Below, in pieces: positions 9,218-19,277 of a stretch of DNA of 64,000 nt; the stretch's first letter is position 1, and each line of letters begins with the position of its first letter. Where the stretch lies: positions 62,001 to 126,000 of the forward strand of contig NZ_JAUSUH010000007.1 in NCBI RefSeq assembly GCF_030813595.1. The letters run 5' to 3'. The position numbers and the translations under genes are program-made. This stretch comes from Ancylobacter vacuolatus. GTDB taxonomy: Bacteria; Pseudomonadota; Alphaproteobacteria; Rhizobiales; Xanthobacteraceae. Under the pieces are notes generated by a model. That model saw only the letters and a program-made list of their open reading frames with translations, did no database searches and was not told the origin of the DNA.

Positions 9218-10099
9218 TCAGCTGCGCTGGGCGCGCGCGGCGGGGATCACCCCATCCGGCCGGAACAGCAGCACGAGAATGACGCCGGAGAGCACGATAG
9301 CGTCCCGATAAGGGGCGACATCCGGCGGCAGGGCGGATTGCAGCGCCACTTCGATCACGCCCAGCAATAGGCCGCCCACCACCGCGCCGGGCAGGCTGCC
9401 AAGGCCGCCGACAACCGTTGCGATGAATGCCTTCAGTACCGGCGTGAATCCCATGAGCGGGTCCACCGATGCGCGCTGGGCGATCCACAGCAGCGAAGCG
9501 AGACCGGCCAGCAGACCGGAGAGCAGGAAGGCGGTGGCGATGATGCGGCCGGCGGGAATGCCCATCAGCCGCACGACGTTGAAATCCTCGGCCGCCGCGC
9601 GCATCGCGGTTCCCATAACAGTGCGGCGCAGGAAGAGTTCGAGCGCAATCAGGGCCAGCGCCGAGCCGGCGATCGACAGCAGCGGCCCCACGCCGATGGA
9701 GACATGGCCGAATTGGAAGGCGCCGGTCATCCAGGAGGGCATGGCGATCGGCTGCGGGCGGGCGGAAATGCCGTTCTGGAACAGCACCTTCAACAGGCTC
9801 GACACCGCGAACGAGGTGATCAGCAGGCTGGTCACGCTGGCGCCGCGCATCGGCTTGAAGGCGATCTGCTCCATCAGCACGGCGGCGATCGCCGCTGATG
9901 CCACGGCGACCACGACCGCGACCGCCAGCGGAACGCCCATCAGCAGCGCACCGAGCAGACAATAGCCGGCAATTGTCATCAATTCGCCATGGGCGAAATT
10001 GATCAGGCCGACGATGGAAAACACGATGGCGAGGCCGAGCGCCAGCAGCGCATAGACGCCCCCGAGGCTGATGGCATTGACGATCTGCTGGACCAACAT
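9218..10099 (-). CDS. livH: Branched-chain amino acid-type ABC transporter permease, LivH
   Basis: 293 residues, eight or so hydrophobic helices. The N-terminus MLVQQIVNAISLGGVYALL and the segment NFAHGELMTIAGY are hallmark LivH features, and a central segment (PMRGASVTSLLITSFAVS) also matches. It is an inner-membrane component of an importer for branched-chain amino acids or other amides. It lies 36 nt downstream of livF. The neighbouring amidohydrolase, aminotransferase and glutamine-synthetase-like genes suggest the substrate may not be leucine but a nitrogenous compound they degrade. Confidence 0.9.
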   Translation of the reverse strand: MLVQQIVNAISLGGVYALLALGLAIVFSIVGLINFAHGELMTIAGYCLLGALLMGVPLAVAVVVAVASAAIAAVLMEQIAFKPMRGASVTSLLITSFAVSSLLKVLFQNGISARPQPIAMPSWMTGAFQFGHVSIGVGPLLSIAGSALALIALELFLRRTVMGTAMRAAAEDFNVVRLMGIPAGRIIATAFLLSGLLAGLASLLWIAQRASVDPLMGFTPVLKAFIATVVGGLGSLPGAVVGGLLLGVIEVALQSALPPDVAPYRDAIVLSGVILVLLFRPDGVIPAARAQRS

Positions 10100-10135
10100 C
10101 GCCGTTCAAACTCCACTAAGGTGTCGGCAAACCAC

Positions 10136-10840
<705 letters not shown>

Positions 10841-10844
10841 CGGC

Positions 10845-12020
10845 TCAGGGCGCCGGGACTTCGGCGGCGGCCGGCACCTGCGTGCCGATGAACACGCGCG
10901 CACCATCCTGGTACTTCACCAGCGCCACCGAACGCAGCGGCATGCGGTCCGTGCCGGCATAGGTGATCTCGCCGGTCACACCTTCCAGCTTCTCGATGCT
11001 GGCAAGCGCATTGCGGATCGCCTTCGGGTCCACGGAATCCGCCTTGGTGACGGCGGTGTCGAGGATCAGGCCGATATCGTAGCCATTGGCCTCATAGGCC
11101 GATTCCGGCGCGTGGCCCGTCACGTCCTTGAACTTGGTTTCGAAGGCCGCCAGCTTGCTGCCGGGGGTGGCATAGCCGGCGGCGGTGTAGACCGTGCCGT
11201 CGACCAGCTTGCCGAGGCCGAGAATGGTGCCGGTGCCGATCGCGTCCGCCCCGAAGACGGGGGTGGAGACGCCGGCCGCGCGCAGCTGCTGCACGAAGGC
11301 CGGGAAATCCGGCTCATAGCCGGCGGTCATGATCAGGTCCGGCTTGTCGGCGAGGTTCTTGATCTTTGTGACTTCGGCGGAAAAATCCGACTGGTTCATC
11401 GAGAAGGAGCCCTCTCCCACGACCGCGCCACCCTTCCTCGTGAACACCTCGCCGAAATATTCCGGCAGGCGCATCGTGTAGGTCGAGTCCGGCGACTTCA
11501 GCAGGTACACCTTGCGCAGGCCCTGATCGTAGGCGTAGTTGGCGAGCACCGTCGCCTGAAGATTGTCGCCGGGATAGGTGCCGAACATCACGTCGCCGAC
11601 CGCTCCGGTCAGGATCGGCGCGGTGCCGCAGAATGTCAGCGTCGGAATGCCGAGCGGCTGGGTGACCTGGCCGGCGGCGATCGAGGGATCGGCGTCGCAG
11701 GGCGTGATGAGGATCTTGGCGCCGGCGTCGACCAGCTCCTGCGTGATGGTCGCCGTTGCCCCCATGTCGGAGCGGGTGTCCTTGACGACCAGCCGCACCG
11801 GATATTTGCCGCCGAAACCGCCCTTGGCGTTGATCTCGTCCACGGCGATCTTCAGGCCCGCCAGCGAGGGCTGGTCGAACGGCGCCAGACCGCCGGTCTG
11901 GGCGCTGGCGACGCCCACGATGATCTCCTCGGCGAAGGCGGGTGAGGCGGCGCCGAGCATCAGCGCGGCAGCGGAGACGAGGCCGGCCAAATGCCGGTTG
12001 ATACGGCGGCGATCACGCAT
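10845..12020 (-). CDS. livK: Periplasmic substrate-binding protein of the Liv-type transporter
   Basis: 391 residues with a twin-arginine-like basic start (MRDRRRINRH), a hydrophobic core and cleavage near SPAFA-EEI. The mature part is a type I periplasmic binding fold: IIVGVASAQTGG, then AKILITPCDADPS, then IMTAGYEPD. It delivers substrate to the LivH/LivM channel. Its start overlaps the end of livMG by 8 nt. Type I binding proteins of this family bind leucine-like amino acids but also amides, urea and aromatic acids. The ligand cannot be read from sequence. Confidence 0.88.
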   Translation of the reverse strand: MRDRRRINRHLAGLVSAAALMLGAASPAFAEEIIVGVASAQTGGLAPFDQPSLAGLKIAVDEINAKGGFGGKYPVRLVVKDTRSDMGATATITQELVDAGAKILITPCDADPSIAAGQVTQPLGIPTLTFCGTAPILTGAVGDVMFGTYPGDNLQATVLANYAYDQGLRKVYLLKSPDSTYTMRLPEYFGEVFTRKGGAVVGEGSFSMNQSDFSAEVTKIKNLADKPDLIMTAGYEPDFPAFVQQLRAAGVSTPVFGADAIGTGTILGLGKLVDGTVYTAAGYATPGSKLAAFETKFKDVTGHAPESAYEANGYDIGLILDTAVTKADSVDPKAIRNALASIEKLEGVTGEITYAGTDRMPLRSVALVKYQDGARVFIGTQVPAAAEVPAP

Positions 12021-13899
12021 GAGAGAATTCCCCTGTTGGGTTGGAAGGTTTGGTTTCTTGTTCTGTCTGCGCCAGCACGCGGGCACTGGTCCGGCTGCCG
12101 AGATAGGCGGCGATGACGTCGGGATTGGCTTGCACCTCGGCCGGCGTTCCCTCGGCGATGACGCGGCCGTGGTCGACGACCACGATGCGGTCGCACAGCT
12201 TCATCACCAGCTTGAGGTCGTGCTCGATCAGCACGACGCCGATGCGGCGCTCGGCGCGCACCTTGGCCAGCATCGTCGTCAGCCATTCCGTTTCAACCGG
12301 ATTCATGCCGGCGGCGGGTTCGTCGAGCACCAGGAAGGCAGGGTCGAGCGCGAGCGCGCGCGCCACTTCAAGCCGCCGCCGCAGGCCATAGGGCAGGCTT
12401 CCCGCCGGCTGCTCGGCAAGATGTGCAAGGCCGACGCGGGTGAGTTCACGCATCGCCGCCCGCTCGGCTGCGGCGAGCCCCGGCACGACCTGCCGCGACG
12501 CCACCAGCACATTTTCCAGCAGCGTCATGCGCGGGAAGATGCGGATGTTCTGGAAGGTGCGGCCAAGCCCCGCCCGGGCCACACGGTGGGCGGCGAAGCG
12601 CGTGACCGGCTCGCCGGCAATGGCGAGCGTGCCGGAGGTGGGCGCGACGGCACCGGCGATCATGTTGATGAGGGTGGTCTTGCCGGCCCCGTTCGGCCCG
12701 ATGATGCCGGTGATGCAGTCGGTCGGCAGCTCGACGCCGGCATCGTCGACGGCGACGATGCCGGCATAGCGCTTGGTCAGCCCGTCCGCCCGGATGGTCA
12801 GCCGCGCGGTGCGCGCCGGCGGCTCGGCGGCGGCGGTCGGCGGGCCGGAAAGGCCTAGGCGCTTCAAAAGGTTCAGCTCGCGCCCGCCGCACAGCCCCTC
12901 GGGACGGCGCCAGATGATGAGGATCATCGACAGCGCCAGAACCGCCTCGGTGAGACCGAAGACCGGCGGGATGACAATGCCGCCGATCTCGCCGCCGCCC
13001 TCGACGCGGCGCACCAGCTCGATCACCACCGTCGTCACCGCCACTCCGGACAGCGCGCCGAGGGAGGACGTCATCCCCCCGACGATCAGCATCGCCAGCG
13101 TGGTGAAGGCGAGGCCGAAATAGAAGTCCTTCGGCGAGAAGGCGCCCAGGAACTGCGCCATGAGACCGCCCGCAGCCATCGCCACAACGATGCTGGCGGC
13201 CCAGGCGAAAAGCGTGGTGAAGCGGCGGTCGATGCCGATGGCCGCCGCGCCGCGCTCGTCATCCGCCACCGCGCGGGCCGACAGACCGATCGGCAATTCG
13301 CGGAAGATGCGCGCGAAGGCCAGCGCCAGCGCGGCGACGGGGATAGCCGTCCACAGCCCGACATCACGGGGCACGCCGTAGAAAGGCTGGCTGCCGCGGG
13401 TGATGTCGCGGGAGGCGACCAGCACGGTGTAGACGATGATGAGCAGGGCCAGCGTCGCGATGGACGCGCCCGACCCCGACAGGCGGAACAGCGGCGCGCC
13501 ACTGACCACGCCGACGACGATGCCGAGAACGACGACGATGCCGAGCGCCGCCAGCAACGGCATTTCATGGCCAGCGAGCAATGTCGGCAGGTTGCGCAGG
13601 GCGCTCGCCTGCACCGAGGCGCTCATGGTGAGCAGCCCCACCACATAAGCGCCGAGGCCGACAAAGCCCGCATGGCCGAACGAGACGATGCCGGTGTTCC
13701 CGGAGAAGATCTGCAGCGAGACCACGGCGGTGAGGATGATGGCGGCATGGGTGCCGGTGCGCTGCGGCGCCACCCCGGCCATGGTGAGCACCAGCCCGAC
13801 CGCGACCAGCAGCGCCGCCATGGCGAGGGCATCCACCAGGGCGCCGCCCATCGCCTTCGACAGCCGTCTCTCGGCCACTCCGTGCACGCCGGCTTCCAT
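12013..13899 (-). CDS. livM-livG: Fused LivM permease - LivG ATPase
   Basis: 628 residues, two normally separate subunits in one chain. Residues about 25-345 are the LivM permease (NTGIVSFGHAGFVGLGAY; about nine helices). After a proline/alanine-rich linker (PPTAAAEPPARTAR), residues about 370-600 are the LivG ATPase: GPNGAGKTT, the LivG-specific GRTFQNIRIFP, LPYGLRRRLEVARAL and LVLDEPAAGMNP. The ABC signature LSGGQ is altered to LPYGLRR, as often seen in LivG. It is the first gene of the minus-strand operon, divergent from an RpiR regulator. Fusions of this kind are known in proteobacteria and fix subunit stoichiometry. Confidence 0.9.
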   Translation of the reverse strand: MEAGVHGVAERRLSKAMGGALVDALAMAALLVAVGLVLTMAGVAPQRTGTHAAIILTAVVSLQIFSGNTGIVSFGHAGFVGLGAYVVGLLTMSASVQASALRNLPTLLAGHEMPLLAALGIVVVLGIVVGVVSGAPLFRLSGSGASIATLALLIIVYTVLVASRDITRGSQPFYGVPRDVGLWTAIPVAALALAFARIFRELPIGLSARAVADDERGAAAIGIDRRFTTLFAWAASIVVAMAAGGLMAQFLGAFSPKDFYFGLAFTTLAMLIVGGMTSSLGALSGVAVTTVVIELVRRVEGGGEIGGIVIPPVFGLTEAVLALSMILIIWRRPEGLCGGRELNLLKRLGLSGPPTAAAEPPARTARLTIRADGLTKRYAGIVAVDDAGVELPTDCITGIIGPNGAGKTTLINMIAGAVAPTSGTLAIAGEPVTRFAAHRVARAGLGRTFQNIRIFPRMTLLENVLVASRQVVPGLAAAERAAMRELTRVGLAHLAEQPAGSLPYGLRRRLEVARALALDPAFLVLDEPAAGMNPVETEWLTTMLAKVRAERRIGVVLIEHDLKLVMKLCDRIVVVDHGRVIAEGTPAEVQANPDVIAAYLGSRTSARVLAQTEQETKPSNPTGEFSHA

Positions 13900-13955
13900 G
13901 CGCCCAGTCCCGCTTCCTGCTGTGTGCGATGCAGTAGAAAGCCGGTGAATGCCAA

Positions 13956-13980
13956 TGTCAATTCCATTTCATAATTGACA
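13956..13980. promoter_or_regulatory. Inverted repeat between livMG and the RpiR regulator
   Basis: Perfect 8-bp arms TGTCAATT (13956-13963) and AATTGACA (13973-13980) with a 9-bp spacer, in the divergent intergenic region. The AT-rich symmetry stands out from the GC-rich background and is a good candidate operator for the adjacent RpiR protein. Confidence 0.6.
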
Positions 13981-14047
13981 TGCAATACGAGTTTTGTAAT
14001 TCGATGAACAACGACGCTAGGCGCTGCCTGGCAGGAGGATGAGGCCG

Positions 14048-14932
14048 ATGCGGATCCGCGACATGCTGACGGACAGCGGGCTGACGCTAACCCCGTCGGA
14101 AGCCAAGATCGTCCAGGTGCTGCTCGCGGACTACCCGCTGTCGGGCCTCGGCACGGTATCCAGCCTCGCCAAGAAGGCCGCCGTCAGCGACCCCACCGTA
14201 GTGCGGTTCGTTGTCAAGCTGGGCTTCGAGGGCTTTCCCAATTTCCAATCCACGCTGCTGGCCGAAGTCGAGGCGCGGCTGCATTCCCCACTGCTGATGA
14301 TGGAGGCCAAGCGGCCGGCCTCTGCAGGCGAGAGCGTGGCGCAAAGTTATCTCGGCGCCATTGGCGGGGTGGTCGGGCAGACCGCGGAGCTGATGCCGGC
14401 GCAGAATTACGAGCGGGCGATCCGCCTGCTGATGGAGGCGAAGGGCAAGGTGGTGGTGCTGGGCGGGCGCTTCAGCCGCCACGTCGCCGGCATGCTGGCC
14501 GCCTATCTCGTGCAGTTCCGCCCCGGCGTGCGCGACCTTGCCCGGCTCGGGCCGGAGGCTTTCGACATTCTCGTCGATCTCGACAAGCGCGATGTGCTGG
14601 TGGTGTTCGACTATCGCCGCTACCAGGCCGACGTGGTGAGCTTCGCCAGACAGGCGGGCGGGCGCGGGGCGCATATCCTGCTGTTCACCGATGCCTGGCT
14701 GTCGCCGATCGCGGAGGTGTCGGAGGTGGTGATGGTGGCGCCGATCGAAGCGGCCTCGCCCTATGACACTCTGGTGCCCGCCGTTGCCCAGGTGGAGGCG
14801 CTGGTGGCACAGCTTCTGGCCACCGAGGGCACGGCGCTGCGCCGCCGCGTCGAGGACATCGAACAGGTGCGCCACCAGAACGCTGTGACCCTCGACGGTG
14901 ACGGCGCCCCCGGCCTGACCGAAAAGAACTGA
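14048..14932 (+). CDS. MurR/RpiR-family transcriptional regulator (first of two)
   Basis: 294 residues. The N-terminal RpiR helix-turn-helix (TPSEAKIVQVLLADYP, then SSLAKKAAVSDPTVVRFV) is followed by a SIS domain at about 120-260 (VVVLGGRFSRHVAG, then LVVFDYRRYQ). An in-frame ATG at 14039 is flush against the AGGAGG, so the ATG at 14048, 9 nt from it, is preferred. It is divergent from the liv operon and upstream of isochorismatase and amidohydrolase genes, so it probably controls both directions. SIS domains usually bind phosphosugars, but the amino-compound neighbours suggest a different effector. It resembles the RpiR at 19278-20174 closely in pattern (SIS-domain sequence DFRRYQ in that copy). 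Confidence 0.88.
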   Translation: MRIRDMLTDSGLTLTPSEAKIVQVLLADYPLSGLGTVSSLAKKAAVSDPTVVRFVVKLGFEGFPNFQSTLLAEVEARLHSPLLMMEAKRPASAGESVAQSYLGAIGGVVGQTAELMPAQNYERAIRLLMEAKGKVVVLGGRFSRHVAGMLAAYLVQFRPGVRDLARLGPEAFDILVDLDKRDVLVVFDYRRYQADVVSFARQAGGRGAHILLFTDAWLSPIAEVSEVVMVAPIEAASPYDTLVPAVAQVEALVAQLLATEGTALRRRVEDIEQVRHQNAVTLDGDGAPGLTEKN

Positions 14933-14949
14933 GGATGCAGGAGAGCGAG

Positions 14950-15606
14950 ATGAGCCTATCCGACGTACGCCGCGACGCCCCTTTCCGGCCGGGCGAAACG
15001 GCCCTGCTGCTGGTCGACATGCAGCGCATCTGGCTGGAGCCGGGCCTCGACCATGGCCACCCCGAGCGCGGACCCGAGCATTATTTCTACCGCGAGACCG
15101 CGACGCGGACGATCCCCAACCAGGTGCGGCTGCTGAAGGCCGCCCGCGCGGCGGGGGTCGAGGTCATCCACACCATCATCCAGAGCCTGACCGAGGACGG
15201 CCGCGACCGCTCGCTCGACCACAAGATGTCGCCGATCAATGTCCCGAAGAGCGCGCCGGAAGGGCTCCCGGTCCCCGCGCTCGCCCCTGTGGGCGACGAG
15301 ATCCTGCTGCCCAAGACCTCGTCCGGCGTCTTCAACTCCACCAATCTCGACTATCTGCTGCGCAATCTCGGCATCCGCTACCTTGTCGTGGTGGGCATCG
15401 TTACCGACCAGTGCGTCGATATGGCGGTACGCGACGGCGCCGACCGGGGCTTCATGATCACCTGCGTCGCGGATGCCTGCGCGGCCCCCACGCCCGAGCG
15501 TCACGCCAACGCCCTCAGGGCCTTTGGCGGCTATTGCTGGATCGCCGATACCGATGAGGTGGTCAGGCGGTTTGAGGCGATGACGCGCGAGACGGTGGTG
15601 GCATGA
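14950..15606 (+). CDS. Isochorismatase-family cysteine hydrolase
   Basis: About 218 residues. Catalytic elements of the family are visible: the aspartate in LLLVDMQ, the lysine in PKTSSGVFN, and the nucleophilic cysteine in VTDQCVD with the preceding cis-peptide region VVGIV. The family cleaves amides (nicotinamide, N-carbamoyl amines, biuret-type compounds) or isochorismate. Here the amidohydrolase neighbour favours an amide. An ATG at 14935 is possible, but AGGAGAGCGAG before 14950 is a better SD. The next gene overlaps its stop by ATGA. Confidence 0.85.
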   Translation: MSLSDVRRDAPFRPGETALLLVDMQRIWLEPGLDHGHPERGPEHYFYRETATRTIPNQVRLLKAARAAGVEVIHTIIQSLTEDGRDRSLDHKMSPINVPKSAPEGLPVPALAPVGDEILLPKTSSGVFNSTNLDYLLRNLGIRYLVVVGIVTDQCVDMAVRDGADRGFMITCVADACAAPTPERHANALRAFGGYCWIADTDEVVRRFEAMTRETVVA

Positions 15607-16394
15607 CCATGTGTGACGGCGCGGCCGCCGAGCGACCTGCCAGTACCGCTGTCTCCCTCGACGAGGCAGAGTGGCCGGCGGCGGTGGAGGTGCTGAACCC
15701 CGGGGGGACCTCGCCGGTGGTCCTGGTGTGCGAGCATGCCTCGCGTCACATGCCCTCGCTCTATCGCGGGCTGGGGCTCGGGCACGAGGATCTTGCCCGC
15801 CACATCGCATGGGACATCGGCGCCGCCGCGGTGACGCGGGGGCTTTCCCGGCAGATCGACGCGGTCGCCTATCTCGCGGGCTATTCGCGGCTGCTGATTG
15901 ATCTCAACCGGCCGCTCGACGCGAAGAGTTCAATACCCGAGCGCTCCGAGGCGACCGACGTGCCGGGCAATGCCGGGCTTACGCCGGACGAGCGCGCGCT
16001 GCGAGCGGAGCGGATGTTTCGCCCGTTCCATGAACGGATCGCGGCCGATCTCCACACGCGCGAGGCCGAGGGGAGGCCGACGCGGATCGTCTCCATCCAT
16101 TCGTTCAACCCGGTTTTCCTCGGCAAGGCACGGCCATGGCATGCCGGCGTGCTGTTCGATCGCTCGCGGGCGCTGGCGGACGTCATCATGACCCGGCTCG
16201 CCGCCGATGGCGCGCTCTTCGTTGCGGCCAACGAACCTTATGTCGTGAGCCGCGAGGAGGACTATGCCCTTCTCGTGCATGGCCAGGATCGCGGCCATGA
16301 CGCCGTGCTGATCGAGATTCGCAACGATCTCATCTCCGACGACGCCGGCGTCGCCGAATGGATCGGCCGCATGAGCGAGGCGCTGCAGCCCTGA
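15603..16394 (+). CDS. N-formylglutamate amidohydrolase-family protein
   Basis: 263 residues. Family motifs: VLVCEHASRHMP near the start, AWDIGAAAVT, SRLLIDLNRP, and the metal-binding/catalytic HSFNPVF. The best-known member, HutG, cleaves N-formylglutamate in histidine breakdown, but no hut genes are present. In this setting, between an isochorismatase-type hydrolase and an aminotransferase, it more likely removes an N-acyl or gamma-linked group from another amino compound. The start ATG overlaps the previous stop, so translation is coupled. Confidence 0.85.
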   Translation: MTMCDGAAAERPASTAVSLDEAEWPAAVEVLNPGGTSPVVLVCEHASRHMPSLYRGLGLGHEDLARHIAWDIGAAAVTRGLSRQIDAVAYLAGYSRLLIDLNRPLDAKSSIPERSEATDVPGNAGLTPDERALRAERMFRPFHERIAADLHTREAEGRPTRIVSIHSFNPVFLGKARPWHAGVLFDRSRALADVIMTRLAADGALFVAANEPYVVSREEDYALLVHGQDRGHDAVLIEIRNDLISDDAGVAEWIGRMSEALQP

Positions 16395-16440
16395 ACGGGA
16401 TGACGCGCCGACTACGTTAACCCCAGCCCGGAGAGCGGCG

Positions 16441-17775
16441 ATGACGGCCGAGCCAGCCCCGAATGCCCGCTCCCTGCGTCAGCGCGACGCCGAGGTGATC
16501 GCCGAGATCGCCCGGCTGCGATTCTCCCCGCTCAGTCTCGTCGGCGGGCGGGGTAACCGCCTGATCGAGGAAGGCGGCCGGGAGATTCTCGACCTGTCCG
16601 CCTCCGCCGGCCCGGCGGCGCTGGGCTATGGCCATCCGGCGATCGTCGAGGCCGTGGCACAGGCCACAAGCAACATGGCCGGCGCCAGCCTGCTGCTCTA
16701 TCCCAACGATAATGCCGTTTCGCTGGCCGAGACGTTGCTTGCCATCACGCCGGGCGAAGGTGGGCGCAAGGTGTGGTTCGGCCATTCGGGCTCGGATGCC
16801 AATGATTGCGCCGTCCGGGTGCTGCAAGCGGCGACGGGCCGGACGCGGTTCATCTCGTTCATCGGCTCCTATCACGGCAATCTGAGCGGCTCGATGGGCG
16901 TGAGCGGCCATACCGCCATGACCCACACATTGCCCCGGCCGGGCCTGGTGCTGCTGCCTTATCCCGACCCGTTCCGCCCGCGCTTCCCGGCGGAGGCGGT
17001 TCTCGACCTGCTGGACTATCAGTTCGAAACGACGTGCCCGCCCGACCAGGTGGCCGCGCTGTTCGTCGAGCCGCTGATGTCGGATGGCGGGCTGATCGTG
17101 CCGCCGCCGGGCTTCCTGAAAGCGCTGGCGGCGCGCTGCCGGCGCCACGGCATCAAGCTGGTGGTCGACGAGGTGAAGGTCGGGCTCGGGCGCTCCGGCC
17201 TGTTGCACTGCTTCGAGCATGAAGAGGTGGTGCCGGACATGGTGGTGTTCGGCAAGGGGCTCGGCGGCGGGCTTCCGCTCTCCGCGCTCGTGGGCCCGCG
17301 CGACATCATGGACCACGCGCCGGCTTTCGCGCTGCAGACCACGGCCGGCAACCCCGTTGCCACGGCGGCCGGTCGCGTGGTGGTAGAGACCATCCTGCGT
17401 GAGCGGCTGTGGGAACATGCGGCGCGGGTCGGGCAGGTTTTCGCCGATGGGCTGCGCGCGCTGGCCGACCGCCACGCGTGCATTGGCGAGGTCCGGGGCC
17501 GCGGCCTTGCGGTGGGGATCGACCTCGTGGCGGACCGGGCAACGCGGGCACCGGTTCCCGTGACCACCACGGCGAAGGTGATCTATCGCGGCTATGAGCT
17601 GGGCGCCGCGTTTTCCTATGTCGGGCTTAAGGGAAATGTCCTGGAATTTACCCCACCCCTCACGCTTACGGAGGCGGAGGCGCGGGAGGGCGTGGCGATC
17701 GTAGACCAGGCCCTCGCCGACGTTGCCGCCGGCCGGGTCAGCGACGCGGCCGTGGCCCCGTTCATGATGTGGTAG
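16441..17775 (+). CDS. Class III PLP-dependent aminotransferase
   Basis: 444 residues. The glycine-rich cofactor region (GHSGSDANDCAVRVL), the aspartate in VVDEVKVGLGRSG and the Schiff-base lysine in FGKGLGGGLPLS (about K272) define the omega/class III family (4-aminobutyrate, ornithine, taurine and similar). It would transfer an amino group from a terminal amine. The GS-like gene converging on it and the liv operon suggest catabolism of an amine or amino acid, comparable in logic to the gamma-glutamylated putrescine route. The exact donor is unknown. It starts 46 nt after the amidohydrolase. Confidence 0.88.
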   Translation: MTAEPAPNARSLRQRDAEVIAEIARLRFSPLSLVGGRGNRLIEEGGREILDLSASAGPAALGYGHPAIVEAVAQATSNMAGASLLLYPNDNAVSLAETLLAITPGEGGRKVWFGHSGSDANDCAVRVLQAATGRTRFISFIGSYHGNLSGSMGVSGHTAMTHTLPRPGLVLLPYPDPFRPRFPAEAVLDLLDYQFETTCPPDQVAALFVEPLMSDGGLIVPPPGFLKALAARCRRHGIKLVVDEVKVGLGRSGLLHCFEHEEVVPDMVVFGKGLGGGLPLSALVGPRDIMDHAPAFALQTTAGNPVATAAGRVVVETILRERLWEHAARVGQVFADGLRALADRHACIGEVRGRGLAVGIDLVADRATRAPVPVTTTAKVIYRGYELGAAFSYVGLKGNVLEFTPPLTLTEAEAREGVAIVDQALADVAAGRVSDAAVAPFMMW

Positions 17776-17784
17776 CACGCTGAA

Positions 17785-17806
17785 GCGGCCCTGCGTACAG
17801 GGCCGC
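17785..17806. terminator. Hairpin between convergent genes
   Basis: GCGGCCCTG / CAGGGCCGC form a perfect 9-bp stem with a CGTA loop, in the 38 bp between the aminotransferase stop and the convergent GS-like stop. There is no T-run on either side, so it may stop transcription only weakly or act bidirectionally. Confidence 0.55.
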
Positions 17807-17813
17807 GCGCGCC

Positions 17814-19157
17814 TCAATAGGCGTGGGCATAGGCGGCGAAGATCTCTTCCTCGGTCTTCCCGTCGAGCACGGCGAGTTCGCCGCGCTTGTGGGCGACATA
17901 GACGTCGATCAGGCCGGGCGGGAACCAGCCGCGCACGGTGTCGCTGGCGGCCAGATTGTCGAGCGCCTCGCCGAGATTCGCGGGCAGGCGGGCGATGCCG
18001 CGCGCGGCCAGCGCCTCGACCGAAAGCAGGCTCAGATCCTCTCGGGTCGGCTCCGGCGCCACCAGCCCCTCGCGGATGCCCTGCAGGCCGGCGCGCACCA
18101 GAACGGCGATGGCGAGATAGGGGCTGGCCGCCGCGTCGGTCGGGCGGAACTCGACGTTGAACTGCTTGGCCTTGCCTGCTTCCGTCGGTGCCGACAGCGA
18201 GCAGATGCGCACGGCGGCCTCGCGGTCGCGGTCGCCCAGATTGTTGAACGCGGCGCTCCAGCGATGCGGGGTCAGCCGGTGGTAGGAGATGGCGCTGGGC
18301 GCCACGATGGCCACGAACTCGTTGAGATATTTCAGAATGCCCGCGACGAAGGCGCCCGCCTTGGCGCTGAGGTTTCCCGGCAAAGTGGGATCATAGGTGA
18401 CCGGCTCGCCCTCAAGGTCGCGGAACGACAGGTGAATGTGCACGCCGTTGCCGATGCCATCCAGCGAACGCAGCGGCGTGAAGGTCACCTGCTCGCCCAT
18501 GGCCTCTGCGCAGGCATGGGCAAGCTCGCGCAGCACAACCGCCTGATCGGCCGAGCGGATGCCGACTTCTGGATCGAGGGTGATCTCATATTGCTGGTCG
18601 CCATATTCGCGCAGGAACGTATCCGGCTTCATCCCGGCCTGGCGCAGCGCGTCAACGAACAACTCGCCGAACGCCTTGCGCCGGCGGAAGCCGCGCAGCG
18701 AATAGGCGAACCCGGCATCCGCCTCGCCCTTGAACATGAATTCATGCTCGAAGGTGGAAAACAGCGTCAGCCCGGCCTCGTCCCGCAGATCGTCCAGCGC
18801 CGCCTTGCAGGCCGAGCGGATGCAGAACGGCCAGACCGTGCCGTCGCCCTGATGGATGTCGGAGAGGACCAGATGCTCGCGGGGCAGGCCCTGCCCGAGG
18901 TCGACATTGATCTCAGTGTCGGCGTCGGGCTTCATCACGACATCGCCGAACGAACCGAAGGGGGTCTCGGAGATGCTGTCGAAACAGGTGATCTGGATGT
19001 TGGTCGGCGTCCAGCCGAGCCCCTTGCCGAAGCGCTCGTGGCGCCCGGCCGTGGGAATGCCCTTGCCACGCAGCCGGCCGGAAAAATCGGCCACGCAGGC
19101 CATCATCAACGTATCGCGCACCAGAAGTCCCCTCGGCCTCGACTTTATTGCGCGCAT
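17814..19157 (-). CDS. Glutamine synthetase-like gamma-glutamyl ligase (PuuA/GlnA3-type)
   Basis: 447 residues. GS fold with the metal/glutamate loop FSTFEHEFMF, the ATP/His motif IGNGVHIHLSF, the TPHRWSAAFNN region and FNVEFRPTDA. It lacks the adenylylation loop of true GlnA, and the TPHRW form (not NSYKRL) with the long N-terminal region are typical of gamma-glutamylamine synthetases such as PuuA or gamma-glutamylanilide synthetases. It would couple glutamate to an amine using ATP. It is convergent with the aminotransferase and divergent from the second RpiR gene. Not likely to be the cell's main glutamine synthetase. Confidence 0.85.
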   Translation of the reverse strand: MRAIKSRPRGLLVRDTLMMACVADFSGRLRGKGIPTAGRHERFGKGLGWTPTNIQITCFDSISETPFGSFGDVVMKPDADTEINVDLGQGLPREHLVLSDIHQGDGTVWPFCIRSACKAALDDLRDEAGLTLFSTFEHEFMFKGEADAGFAYSLRGFRRRKAFGELFVDALRQAGMKPDTFLREYGDQQYEITLDPEVGIRSADQAVVLRELAHACAEAMGEQVTFTPLRSLDGIGNGVHIHLSFRDLEGEPVTYDPTLPGNLSAKAGAFVAGILKYLNEFVAIVAPSAISYHRLTPHRWSAAFNNLGDRDREAAVRICSLSAPTEAGKAKQFNVEFRPTDAAASPYLAIAVLVRAGLQGIREGLVAPEPTREDLSLLSVEALAARGIARLPANLGEALDNLAASDTVRGWFPPGLIDVYVAHKRGELAVLDGKTEEEIFAAYAHAY

Positions 19158-19200
19158 GATCTCGTATGTGAAAATGAATTGTCAAATGATAAGATTATCG

Positions 19201-19217
19201 TTGACGATGATCGTCAA
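19201..19217. promoter_or_regulatory. Perfect 17-bp palindrome upstream of the GS-like gene and second rpiR
   Basis: TTGACGAT-G-ATCGTCAA is a perfect palindrome in the divergent region. About 20-30 bp before it is another AATTGTCAAAT stretch, resembling the AATTGACA arms of the inverted repeat at 13956-13980. It is a likely operator for an RpiR protein. Confidence 0.6.
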
Positions 19218-19277
19218 TTTTCATTCTCTTGGAACGTCCCGCTGCGGCCTCCCCTGGCCGATCCGGCCGAATGGTGC

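Noticed and set aside
17823-19277. Long plus-strand frame upstream of the second RpiR start
   Set aside because: It is the shadow of the GS-like gene on the other strand; RpiR homology begins at about 19278.
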